Source: Rhodoferax sp.
Lineage (GTDB): Bacteria; Pseudomonadota; Gammaproteobacteria; Burkholderiales; Burkholderiaceae_C
Direction of reading: 5' to 3'
Assembly (NCBI GenBank): GCA_030685025.1
Contig: JAUXWC010000040.1
Span: forward strand, 1 to 64,000
DNA: 64,000 nt
The notes beneath the pieces were generated by a model. It was not told the origin of the DNA and did not search any database. It saw nothing but the letters and a program-made list of their open reading frames with translations. Below, piece after piece: positions 24,601 to 33,089 of this stretch; the stretch's first letter is position 1, and each line of letters opens with the position of its first letter. The translations under genes were made by a program, and so were the position numbers.

Positions 24601-27222
24601 TTAGGTGACCGCCCTTTTTTCGAATTCTCCGATCCATTTTGCCAACTCTGAGACGTCTGAAGAAAGAACGTCGAAGTCGGGAAGTGCCGCTGGAAATTCA
24701 TCTGGTTGAGAATGTTCGAAGACCGAATAGCGTGTCATCAGGTCATCGATGAAAGCGCAATCGACCGGATTAATCTTCGCCAGTGCACCAATCCGACCTT
24801 TTGTCTCTACGGATCGGCGGAATCGTTGCAAGACATCATTGAACAATATCTTTTCCACACACCGTTCAACGAGGATTCGGTAGTCACTGCATACACTTTT
24901 GGCACTCTCTTCATACCCCGGTACATCCGGTTTGTCTATTAGCTTCTGCAATTGGGGGATCACCTCATCCCGTAATCGGTTGACTGCCTTTTGCGGCTTG
25001 CTATCACGAATATTTAATTGGTGGGAAATTCCAACCACATTGCCCAAACGATATAGGGCCTCAACATGCAAAGTAACTGGAACGGGTGCTTTTTCCAATG
25101 CGGCTTTCTTCTCCAAGCGGTCTACGGCGCTTTCTATAAGAGTCAGCATTGATAGTCTATGCGTGAAAACAATTACTTGTCCGTCCTTCGCCAAATCAAC
25201 TAATCTTGTGACAACTCGCTCCTCGAAACCTTGATCTAAAGAGGAGATTGGATCGTCAAATACAAACGGGGTCGGCTGTCCCAAACCGGTGATATCTGCA
25301 AGAAAGGCAGAAAGCGCCACGATGCGTGATTCACCCTCGCTTAGCACCAATGTCGTGTTAATGAGTTTCTTTGATCCTTGCAATGCAAGTCCAAAGGAAA
25401 TCTTTCCCTTTCCTTCTTGCTTGCTTTCGGGGCGAACCGGGATTCGTGTGCCACCGAGTAAATTTAGCTCCCTCACAAAGCGAGTCTGGTAACCAGCTTC
25501 AAGCTCCTGTTTGGCCAATTCGTTTTTCTTAGTGGTAAGCGCGTTTGTCTTTGAAATTGCCGCGGCTTTTTCAAGGTGCGTTATTCCTGTAAGACGTGAG
25601 ACCTCATCGATAACAGCCTGTTTGTTTTGAGAAAGCCATTGAGTTGCACGGAGTTCGATGACTTCGAGTTCTAACTGCCTTCTATTGGCATCCTGCAACA
25701 ATTCTTTAAGCGATTTTTCCTCATTTGCCAATGCTTTCTCAAGAGTTGCAACGGCCAATTCAAGCACAGACCACTCGATAGCTGGTAGGTCCTGCAAATG
25801 AGTTGCAGCATCCGCAGCATTACGCCGACTTTGAATTTCAACAAAACACTTTGCCGCAACTTCCTCATCCATTTTCAAGATACCTGATTGGAGCAACCAG
25901 TCGTTCAAGTGAGGCAATACGGGCAACGTGGCGCTGAGGTCAGATACTTTTTTCTCTGCAGAGATTGCATCTGCTTCCAATCCGCTTTTAACAAAGGCTT
26001 CGAAATGTGATATGCGAGTTTTTCCGTCTTCAGTCAGCGGTTGTTGACATAGGACACAACGACTGTCGGCGCCAGTTACCGGAAATGGTGTGTCTGGATA
26101 GGCATGCAACTCTGAATATTTCCGAGCCTGATTCCATAGCGCCATCCATGATGATTGGCCGACCCCTTCGAGAGGGGCCTGCTCAAACACCTTCTTTGCA
26201 TCACTTGTCGCAGCCGTGCGTTTACTCTTTGCTTCGTTTCGGGCGTCAATAAGCAATTGAACTTGAGCGTCAGCAAGAGCCGTCTTGGTGGCTGCAAAGC
26301 CAATTTTTACTTTTGACAGTGTGACCAAATCCTTTGCGATTACCAGCAACCTACCAGAAATGTCTTTTTGAGCGAGCGCCGCCTCCGTCGCAATACGCTT
26401 GTCGTCAAGCTCTTTCGTGTAACCACAAATCTTTTCGATCTCAACTGCCGTCGTTTTTGCAGATATTTTGACGAGCCATTTCTGAGCAGTTGTATTGACC
26501 AACTCGCCCGGCATGGCAGGCATCTTTCGCACCCGACTTAACTTGTCAGCGTCAAGGTATGCGGTGACTCGATCGCAAATCGTGACGAGTGCAGACAGGA
26601 ATCGCATGCGCCGCGGCTCATAGGTCGCTTCGTTGTTGGATCCAATGTACATCCCAGCAGACTTTGAGTCGAAGACGTGTACATCACGCAATTGCGTAAG
26701 GGCAACCGAATCTCCGGTCCAGTCGAGAACATGCGGTTGATCGTTAATTGAGACTTGAATCTTGGCTTTTGTTATCTCTTCTTTTGCGTCAAAAACATTC
26801 GAGTGAATGGCCTCCTTTGCTTTTGATCCGCACGCCTGTTTTAGTAAGCGGGAGAACCCGGTCTTTCCCGATCCGTTGGGGCCATAGACGACTGTGATGT
26901 TTGCGCTGCCAAAACTCAGTGCCGCGCCACTTTTGATTGCACTGACGCCTTGCACATCGAGCAACCCAGCGATGCGCAACGCAGGGCGCGGCGCACTTGT
27001 AGACAGCGAACCAGGCTGAATGCTTGTAAATGCCAACCCAGCAATGCCGTTAGCTTCATCGGTACACAGCTTTGCCAGTATTGACACCTCTTTTTCGTCA
27101 GGCATTCGTTGGTTGTCAAGGAGATTGCGCGCGGCCGTCTGGAGCCACTTGGGTCTAGACGCTAGCCAAAGTTCGAACAAGTCAGGCATATTTGAATCCT
27201 TGAGTTTTTCGGGAAAGTTCAT
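24601..27222 (-). CDS. RloC-like SMC-type ATPase, candidate anticodon nuclease
   Basis: 873 residues of the AAA_13 type. Walker A GPNGSGKT at 114-121; a central helical region with a Rad50-like zinc hook C389-V-L-C392; ABC signature LSEGE at 627-631; Walker B FVFDD at 653-657, D-loop SSLD and switch His688. The C-terminal ~140 residues are helical and contain R782-I-L-V-E786 and later H837. Arg-x3-Glu plus a distant His is the pattern of the PrrC/RloC anticodon nuclease triad, and overall length and order fit RloC. The nuclease call is inference. Base composition is visibly more AT-rich than its neighbours, suggesting transfer. The ATG overlaps (ATGA) the end of a broken helicase gene. Confidence 0.72.
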   Translation of the reverse strand: MNFPEKLKDSNMPDLFELWLASRPKWLQTAARNLLDNQRMPDEKEVSILAKLCTDEANGIAGLAFTSIQPGSLSTSAPRPALRIAGLLDVQGVSAIKSGAALSFGSANITVVYGPNGSGKTGFSRLLKQACGSKAKEAIHSNVFDAKEEITKAKIQVSINDQPHVLDWTGDSVALTQLRDVHVFDSKSAGMYIGSNNEATYEPRRMRFLSALVTICDRVTAYLDADKLSRVRKMPAMPGELVNTTAQKWLVKISAKTTAVEIEKICGYTKELDDKRIATEAALAQKDISGRLLVIAKDLVTLSKVKIGFAATKTALADAQVQLLIDARNEAKSKRTAATSDAKKVFEQAPLEGVGQSSWMALWNQARKYSELHAYPDTPFPVTGADSRCVLCQQPLTEDGKTRISHFEAFVKSGLEADAISAEKKVSDLSATLPVLPHLNDWLLQSGILKMDEEVAAKCFVEIQSRRNAADAATHLQDLPAIEWSVLELAVATLEKALANEEKSLKELLQDANRRQLELEVIELRATQWLSQNKQAVIDEVSRLTGITHLEKAAAISKTNALTTKKNELAKQELEAGYQTRFVRELNLLGGTRIPVRPESKQEGKGKISFGLALQGSKKLINTTLVLSEGESRIVALSAFLADITGLGQPTPFVFDDPISSLDQGFEERVVTRLVDLAKDGQVIVFTHRLSMLTLIESAVDRLEKKAALEKAPVPVTLHVEALYRLGNVVGISHQLNIRDSKPQKAVNRLRDEVIPQLQKLIDKPDVPGYEESAKSVCSDYRILVERCVEKILFNDVLQRFRRSVETKGRIGALAKINPVDCAFIDDLMTRYSVFEHSQPDEFPAALPDFDVLSSDVSELAKWIGEFEKRAVT

Positions 27223-27857
27223 GGTGCGAGTTGGTTTCCAAGTAGGGATGAGCCGCTAATTCCTAAAAGCAACCTCTGCGTAGCCCGCGTCGCCGCCACA
27301 TAAAACACCCGCGCCGCTTTCTTCTCATCCTCTCCCGGCGCAGGCATATGCCCCACGCCGGGCAGCGCCACCACGGGGAACTCCAAGCCTTTGCTGACCT
27401 TCATGGTCATGATCTGGATGGCGTTGGCAGCCGGGTTGTATTCGCCGGTGCGCTTGCGCACATTGAACGGCAGCATGCGCTCGTGCAGGGCATCGGCGCA
27501 CAGGTCCATGGTTTTCCAGTCCGCGCACAGCACGGCCATGTCGCCCCAGGCGTGGCCCTCCTTGTGCGCGTGACTCAGATGGTCGGCAATGGCATAAGCC
27601 TCCTCACGCAGGCTGGGCAGTTTGATGATGGTGGGCGCTTGCCCTTCGCGCCCGCAACTGATGGGTTTGATCAGGGGGATTCCATCGTCGTCTCGGTCGT
27701 CCGCAGTCAGCAGGTAGTCGTCATCCAGCTTGTGCCCCAGTCGCTGGGCCACGCGGCGCTCGCCGCTGGTCATGCGCGCCACGCAAGTGCTGATTGCTCG
27801 AATAAGAGTCGCCATGCGCCTTGCCAACGGTCCTAAAACTTTAGTGGCATCCATCAT
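27219..27857 (-). pseudogene. UvrD/Rep-type helicase, C-terminal fragment
   Basis: About 210 residues matching only the last part of a superfamily I helicase: IKLPSLREEAYAIADHLSHA..WGDMAVLCADWKTMDLCADAL, then AIQIMTMKVSKGLEFPVVALPGVGHMP (motif V) and AARVFYVAATRATQRLLLGISG (motif VI). The whole ATPase N-terminal half with Walker A and B is missing, so it cannot act as a helicase. The last bases overlap the ATG of the RloC-like gene (ATGA), implying that the two were once, and may still be, translated as one unit. Confidence 0.75.
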
Positions 27858-27914
27858 GCATGTGGCTACCGGAATTCGGCCTCCTCTTTTTTGTGACTTA
27901 TTGCCCAGCCACCC

Positions 27915-27954
27915 CCGTCACCAAACCATCACACCCCCGTCACGTCCCTGTCAC
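27915..27954 (+). promoter_or_regulatory. Two tandem Pho boxes upstream of phoX
   Basis: Four 7-base repeats recur at exact 11-base steps: CCGTCAC (27915), CCATCAC (27926), CCGTCAC (27937), CTGTCAC (27948), each separated by four bases. The known PhoB half-site is CTGTCAT with a four-base spacer. A TTTAAG about 8 bases after the last repeat (near 27963) could be the -10. Together with the downstream PhoX gene, this strongly suggests PhoB control under phosphate starvation. Confidence 0.85.
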
Positions 27955-28018
27955 GCACCGTCTTTAAGGTCTGGGGTTTGCACAACCGCTTGCCATCAAG
28001 CATCCCTAGGAAACGACC

Positions 28019-30223
28019 ATGAAGACAGACCGCATCGACTTCAACGACGAAGACTCCAACACCAGCGCCAACCCGAGCTTTGACTCGGTGCTGCAAGCGC
28101 GCCTGGGCCGGCGCAGCCTGTTGCGCGGCAGCGTGGGCGCCGTGGGTACCGCCATGCTGGGCGGCCTGGGCCTGTCGGCCTGTGGCGGCGGCGATGCCGA
28201 GGCGGCACCGGCTGCCACCTTGCTGGGCTTCACCGCGGTGGCCAAGAATCTGACCGACGTGGTGACCGTGCCCGTGGGCTACACCGCCAGCGTGTTGTAT
28301 GCACTGGGCGACCCGCTGACGGCAGGCACTGCGGCTTACAAGAACGATGGCACCGATGCCGACTTTGACAAACGCGCCGGTGACCACCACGACGGCATGG
28401 AGTGGTTTGGCATGGATGCGGATGGCAAGGCTTCGCGCAACGCGGTAGACCGCGGCTTGCTGGCTGTCAACCACGAAGCCACCACGGACGAAAAGCTAAG
28501 CTCCTTCTTTTTGCACGCCAACGGCGGCGCCACCAGCCTGCCCCGCCCGGCTGCTGAAGTGGACAAAGAGACCGCCATCCACGGCGTGTCGGTGGTCGAG
28601 GTCAAACGCACTGGCGACAAGTGGGCCACGGTGCAGGGTTCTGGCTTCAACTTCCGCCTGACCGCTTTGAGCGATATCGAGATCGCTGGCCCCGCGCGCG
28701 GCAATGCCTTGATGGTCACCAAGTATTCGGCCACCGGCACCAAGACCCGTGGCACGCTCAACAACTGCGGCACCGGCAAGACGCCGTGGGGCAGCTTCAT
28801 GACCGGTGAAGAAAACTGGGTGGGTTACTTCTTTCGCGCCGCCACCGACGACGCCGCGCGTGCCGACAAGAGTGTGACCTCGCTCAAGCGTTATGGCCGC
28901 GCACAGGGTGCCGCCACCCGCCACGGCTGGGAGACCGCTGGTGCCGACGACAAATACGCACGCTGGAACATCAGCAAACTGGGCGCCAGCAGCACCGGCA
29001 ACGACGACTACCGCAACGAGATGAATGGCATGGGTTTCATGGTCGAGATCGACCCCTACAACAAGGCCCGCGCCGCCAAGAAGCGCACCGCGCTGGGCCG
29101 CTACGCGCATGAAAGCGGCGCCTTCGGCCTGCCCGTGGCGGGCAAGCCGATTGCCGTGTACATGGGTGACGACGCGCGCAACGAATACATCTACAAATAC
29201 GTCAGCACCGCCAACTGGGACCCGCTTGACGCCAACAGCACCGACGTGATGGCCACCGGCGACAAGTACCTGGACAGCGGCAAGATGTACGTGGCCAAGT
29301 TCAACGCCGATGGCAGCGGCCAGTGGTTCGAGCTGAGCATGAGCAACCCCACCGTGGCGGGCTATGCCGGCTACGCCTTTGCCGACCAGGCCGATGTGTG
29401 TGTCAACACCCGCCTGGCCGCCGACGCCGTGGGCGCCACCAAGATGGACCGCCCCGAGTGGTGCTCGGTCAACCCGGCCAATGGCGAGATCTACTACGCG
29501 CTGACCAACAACAGCAACCGCCGTGTCGACCCCACTGGCAGCAGCCAACTGGCGCCCGACAGCGCCAACCCGCGCGCCTACACCGACCTGAAGGGCACGA
29601 CCGAACAAAAAGGCAACCCCAACGGCCACCTGATCCGCATCAAAGAAGCCGCAGCCGGCTCCGCCGCCACCAGCTTCACCTGGGACCTGTACGCCCTGGG
29701 CGCGCAGAGCGACGCCGACGGCAGCAAGGTGAACCTGTCCAACCTCACCGCCGATCAAGACTTCTCCAGCCCCGACGGCCTGGTGTTCAGCCCGGCCACC
29801 GGCATCATGTGGATTCAGACCGACGACGGCGCCTACACCGATGTCACCAACTGCATGATGCTGGCCGCCCTGCCCGGCCGGGTGGGCGACGGCGCCAAGA
29901 AGACGCTGAGCTACACCAAGGCCGATGGCAGCACGCTGGCGGTGGACACCTATGTGGGCAAGGCGCCCACGCCGGCCACCCTCAAGCGCTTTCTGGTCGG
30001 CCCCAAGGACTGCGAGATCACCGGCTTGTGCGAAACACCGGACGGACGGGCGGTGTTCATCAACATCCAGCACCCTGGCGAGACCACGGCCCTGGCCAAC
30101 ATCGCCGACCCCGCCAAGTACACCAGCCAGTGGCCCGGCAACGTGGGTTACGGTGCCGGCAAACGCCCCCGCTCGGCCACCATCGTGATCACCAAGAACG
30201 ACGGCGGCAAGATCGGTACCTGA
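28019..30223 (+). CDS. phoX: PhoX-family alkaline phosphatase
   Basis: 734 residues, DUF839/PhoX. A twin-arginine signal starts at R31-R32 (LGRRSLLRGSVGAVGTAMLGGLGLSACGG), so the enzyme is exported folded. Family segments in order: AGDHHDGMEWFG, LLAVNHEATTDE, GNALMVTKYSATGTKTRGTLNNCGTGKTPWGSFMTGEENWVGYFF, RMxVEIDPYN-like FMVEIDPYN, and DRPEWCSVNP. PhoX is a Ca/Fe enzyme that releases phosphate from phosphomonoesters outside the cytoplasm. AGGAAA precedes the ATG. Two Pho boxes lie 65-104 bases upstream. Confidence 0.93.
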   Translation: MKTDRIDFNDEDSNTSANPSFDSVLQARLGRRSLLRGSVGAVGTAMLGGLGLSACGGGDAEAAPAATLLGFTAVAKNLTDVVTVPVGYTASVLYALGDPLTAGTAAYKNDGTDADFDKRAGDHHDGMEWFGMDADGKASRNAVDRGLLAVNHEATTDEKLSSFFLHANGGATSLPRPAAEVDKETAIHGVSVVEVKRTGDKWATVQGSGFNFRLTALSDIEIAGPARGNALMVTKYSATGTKTRGTLNNCGTGKTPWGSFMTGEENWVGYFFRAATDDAARADKSVTSLKRYGRAQGAATRHGWETAGADDKYARWNISKLGASSTGNDDYRNEMNGMGFMVEIDPYNKARAAKKRTALGRYAHESGAFGLPVAGKPIAVYMGDDARNEYIYKYVSTANWDPLDANSTDVMATGDKYLDSGKMYVAKFNADGSGQWFELSMSNPTVAGYAGYAFADQADVCVNTRLAADAVGATKMDRPEWCSVNPANGEIYYALTNNSNRRVDPTGSSQLAPDSANPRAYTDLKGTTEQKGNPNGHLIRIKEAAAGSAATSFTWDLYALGAQSDADGSKVNLSNLTADQDFSSPDGLVFSPATGIMWIQTDDGAYTDVTNCMMLAALPGRVGDGAKKTLSYTKADGSTLAVDTYVGKAPTPATLKRFLVGPKDCEITGLCETPDGRAVFINIQHPGETTALANIADPAKYTSQWPGNVGYGAGKRPRSATIVITKNDGGKIGT

Positions 30224-30238
30224 GGCGGCAGACCCCGG

Positions 30239-30439
30239 CTACTTGTAGTCGTTTTCTTTCTGATGCTTGATGGCCAACACCCGCAGGGTGTCGGTCTTCT
30301 CGCTCAGGCTGTACAGCGCGGTGTAGTCGGTGTCGCCAAAATCAATCACCAGCTTTCGCAGCCCCTTTCGGTCCACGAAGGGGCTGCCTATCAAGGGCAT
30401 GTTTGCGGTGCGTGACTTTTCAAGTGCGGCGGTTGGCAT
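30239..30439 (-). pseudogene. RelE/ParE-like toxin, N-terminally truncated
   Basis: 66 residues. MPLIGSPFVDRKGLRKLVIDFGDTDYTALYSLSEKTDTLRVLAIKHQKENDY matches the last two-thirds of a RelE/ParE toxin. The N-terminal helices (about 30 residues) are missing and replaced by MPTAALEKSRTAN, which might be the start of a lost antitoxin gene fused by deletion. No partner is present, so it is likely dead. Confidence 0.55.
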
Positions 30440-30498
30440 GGTTGTTACCTGTTAGTGATAGGTACTACCGTTGTAGGCTTGGAACCCCGTCGCCTCGT

Positions 30499-31920
30499 TC
30501 ACTGACTGCCGGGCAACGTCAGCGCGGCGCGCAGGCCGCCCAGCGGCGACTCGCTCAGCTCAAGCTGCCCGCCATACAGGCGCGCCAGGTCGTCGACGAT
30601 GGACAGGCCCAGGCCGGAGCCGGGCACCTGCTCGTCGGCACGCACGCCGCGCCCAATCACCGCGTGGCGTTGTTCGGCAGCCAGGCCGGGGCCGTCGTCG
30701 TCGATCATGATCGTCAAGGCCGCGGCCTTGGTGCGCACACTTAGCTCAACGCGCTGCGTGGCCCACTTGCAGGCGTTGTCCAGCAGGTTGCCCAGCATCT
30801 CCTGCAGGTCTTGCGCCTCACCGCGAAAGTTCAGCGACGGGGGGAATGCCGCAACGGTGATCGCCAGTTGCCGCTCGGCGTGCACGCGGTGCACTACCCG
30901 CACCAGGCCATCCAGCACCGGCTGCAGAGCAGTCTTGGCACCCGGCACGCGGCTGGTGGCGGCGGCTTGGGCGCGGGCCAGGTGGTAGTCCACTTGCTTG
31001 CGGGCGATGCCCACTTGCTCGGCCACCAGGCGCGCCAGCTCGCTTGCCTGCGCTTCCTTGCCCGGCGTGGCCGTGGCGGCATCGGCTGCATTGGCCAGCA
31101 CGCTCAAGGGTGTTTTGAGCGCATGGGCCAGGTTGCCGGCGTGGGTGCGGGCGCGCTCCACCACCTCGGCGTTGTGCGCCAGCACGGTGTTGAACTCGTT
31201 GATCAGTGGCATGATTTCGCCGGGAAAATCACCCGCCAGCCGTTGGGTCTCGCCGTTGTGCACCTTGGCCAGTGCGCTGCGCAGGCTGCGCAGGGGTGCC
31301 AGGCCCACCAGCACCTGCACCAGTGCCGCCACGACCAAGCCGGCCGCCAGCACGCCAAGTGCCAGCCACAAGGTGCCACTGAGTCGCGCCACCGGTTCTT
31401 CCATCAAGCTCTCGTCGGCCGCCGCGATCAGGCGCCAGGTCTGGGGCTTGCCCCTGGCAAGGTCGTCCAGGCGCACGGTGCGCTCCACCATGCCGAGCAT
31501 CTTGCCTTGCGGGCCGGTCACGCGGTGCTGGTGGGTCTCGCCGTCGGCAGGCGCGTCCGCCGGCACGGCCAGCACATGGTCCCATAGCGAGCGCGAACGC
31601 AATTGCCCAGCCGCGGAAGCCTGGTTGTCCGCGCCACCGTCCATCAGGTCGACCTGCCAGTAGTAGCCCGAAAACGGCCGGCTCAGGCGCGGATCGCTCA
31701 GCGGCAGCGCGAGCTGCGGGCGACCTTGCGCGTCCAGCGTCAGTTGGGCGGTGAGCTGGTCCAGGTGCGTGCGCAGCTCGGCATGGAACTGGTTGGCCAC
31801 GTGCTGGCGGAACAAGCTGCTCAGGCCCCAGCCAGCGACCAGGACGGAGGCGGCAATCCAGAACACGGTGCCTACCAACAGACGAATCCTCAGCGATCCG
31901 CGCAGCCCTGATAGCGTCAT
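30499..31920 (-). CDS. Sensor histidine kinase (PhoQ/QseC-like)
   Basis: 473 residues. Two membrane helices (about residues 12-36 and 183-206) bracket a ~145-residue periplasmic sensor. Then a HAMP-like segment, the H-box GNLAHALKTPLSVL with His266, the N-box NLLDNACKWA, and G-boxes DDDGPGL and GSGLGLSIV. The AHALKTPL form of the H-box is typical of PhoQ/QseC-type kinases. Its ATG overlaps the response regulator stop by four bases. It is last in the PepSY-regulator-kinase operon. Confidence 0.9.
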   Translation of the reverse strand: MTLSGLRGSLRIRLLVGTVFWIAASVLVAGWGLSSLFRQHVANQFHAELRTHLDQLTAQLTLDAQGRPQLALPLSDPRLSRPFSGYYWQVDLMDGGADNQASAAGQLRSRSLWDHVLAVPADAPADGETHQHRVTGPQGKMLGMVERTVRLDDLARGKPQTWRLIAAADESLMEEPVARLSGTLWLALGVLAAGLVVAALVQVLVGLAPLRSLRSALAKVHNGETQRLAGDFPGEIMPLINEFNTVLAHNAEVVERARTHAGNLAHALKTPLSVLANAADAATATPGKEAQASELARLVAEQVGIARKQVDYHLARAQAAATSRVPGAKTALQPVLDGLVRVVHRVHAERQLAITVAAFPPSLNFRGEAQDLQEMLGNLLDNACKWATQRVELSVRTKAAALTIMIDDDGPGLAAEQRHAVIGRGVRADEQVPGSGLGLSIVDDLARLYGGQLELSESPLGGLRAALTLPGSQ

Positions 31921-32585
31921 GGCGGCGGCGGTGTGGTCAGGCGGTAGCCCAGGCCGCGCACGGTTTCGATCAGGCCGGGCGGCAGCTTCTTGCGCAGCCG
32001 GCCGATGAAGACTTCGACCGTGTTGGAGTCGCGGTCAAAGTCTTGGGCGTAGATGTGTTCGACCAGGTCGTTGCGCGAAATGATCTCGTCGCGGTGGTGC
32101 ATCAGGTAGGCCAGCACGCGGTACTCGTGGCTGGTCAGCGCCAGTGCCTTGCCTTCTACCGTGGCGCGGCTGTTGCGGGTGTCCAGTGTCAGCGCTCCGC
32201 ACACCAGCTCGGCGCTGGCGTGGCCACCGGCGCGCCGGATCAGCGCGCGCAGCCGGGCCAGCAGTTCTTCCATGTGGAAGGGTTTGGTCAGGTAGTCGTC
32301 GGCGCCGGCGTCGATGCCAGCCACTTTCTCGTGCCAGCCATCGCGTGCGGTGAGGATCAGTACCGGCATGGTCCGCCCGGCGGCGCGCCACTTGCGCAGC
32401 ACCGAGATGCCGTCGAGTTGCGGCAGGCCCAGGTCCAGCACCACTGCGTCATACGATTCCGTGTCGCCCATGAAGTGGGCGTCCACGCCGTTGTTGGCCA
32501 GGTCGACCACGTAGCCGGCGGCGCGCGTGCCCTCGGCCAGTTGGGCCTGTAGCGTGGGTTCGTCTTCAACAAGCAGGATGCGCAT
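31917..32585 (-). CDS. OmpR/PhoP-family response regulator
   Basis: 222 residues. Receiver domain with the phosphoacceptor Asp51 (VVLDLGLPQLDG), acidic pocket VEDE and Lys in YLTKPFHMEEL. The C-terminal OmpR winged helix includes ALALTSHEYRVLAYLMHHRDEIISRNDLVEHIYAQDFDRDSNTVEVFIGRLRKKL. Start and stop overlap both neighbours, so the three genes are one operon. Proteins of this family bind direct repeats of ~6 bases with 11-base spacing; two such pairs lie in the divergent promoter region at 33001-33038. Confidence 0.92.
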   Translation of the reverse strand: MRILLVEDEPTLQAQLAEGTRAAGYVVDLANNGVDAHFMGDTESYDAVVLDLGLPQLDGISVLRKWRAAGRTMPVLILTARDGWHEKVAGIDAGADDYLTKPFHMEELLARLRALIRRAGGHASAELVCGALTLDTRNSRATVEGKALALTSHEYRVLAYLMHHRDEIISRNDLVEHIYAQDFDRDSNTVEVFIGRLRKKLPPGLIETVRGLGYRLTTPPPP

Positions 32586-32977
32586 CAGCGGGCCTTGGAA
32601 GCGGGTGGGGTCCTTGGCGGCGGGGCGTCGTGCCGTCGCTCCTGCCCCTTGCGGCTGATCAGGGTGCCGTCGCGCGCGTCGAGTTTGAGTTTGACCAGTG
32701 CCCCGCCGGTGCGCAAGAGCTTGATCTCGTAAATCCAGCGGCCACCGCCACCCTCGCGTTCACGCTCCAGTTCCACGTCGATCACCTGCCCGGCGTGCTC
32801 GCGCTCCACCCGTTCAAGGATGGTGCGCAGCGGCAGCACTTCGCCCGCCTCCAGCGCCTTGCGAGCCCGGTCGTGGTCCTCGCTGGCCATGCTGGTCGCG
32901 CTGGCGAAGGCCATGACGGCAGCGCACAGCAGCCCACGCAGGGTGCGCCAGGAGAGGGTCGAGTTTCGATTTTGCAT
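32585..32977 (-). CDS. PepSY-domain periplasmic protein
   Basis: 130 residues from ATG 32977. A signal peptide (LRGLLCAAVMAFASATSMA) leads to a single PepSY domain: ALEAGEVLPLRTILERVEREHAGQVIDVELERE..WIYEIKLLRTGGALVKLKLDARDGTLI. PepSY proteins beside two-component systems are thought to modulate the sensor in the periplasm. The stop overlaps the regulator ATG by one base (TGATG). An upstream GTG at 33028 would place the operator within the gene and was rejected. TATAAA at 32984-32989 (complement) is so close to the ATG that the message may have almost no leader. Confidence 0.8.
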   Translation of the reverse strand: MQNRNSTLSWRTLRGLLCAAVMAFASATSMASEDHDRARKALEAGEVLPLRTILERVEREHAGQVIDVELEREREGGGGRWIYEIKLLRTGGALVKLKLDARDGTLISRKGQERRHDAPPPRTPPASKAR

Positions 32978-32983
32978 CACGAC

Positions 32984-33056
32984 TTTATAGACGCGCCAAC
33001 ATGAACGCAGGATGAACAACAGGTTCACCTTGGGTTCAGTTGGTCCTGCGCATAGT
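32984..33056. promoter_or_regulatory. Divergent promoters with mirrored OmpR/PhoP-type repeats
   Basis: On the left arm ATGAAC occurs at 33001-33006 and 33012-33017 (11-base period); read on the minus strand these are GTTCAT repeats followed after 11 bases by a -10 TATAAA (32984-32989). On the right arm GGTTCA occurs at 33022-33027 and 33033-33038 (11-base period), followed after 12 bases by a -10-like CATAGT (33051-33056). A PhoP-box is such a direct repeat about 12 bases before the -10. The four GTTCA half-sites form a mirror image, so one activator probably drives both the PepSY/regulator/kinase operon and the cytochrome operon. Confidence 0.7.
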
Positions 33057-33089
33057 ACCCCTCATACCGATCCCACAAAGGAGTAACTC

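Noticed and set aside
32977..33028. Longer start for the PepSY protein at GTG 33028
   Set aside because: It would place the promoter and operator inside the coding sequence and spoil the signal peptide; ATG 32977 gives a normal export signal.
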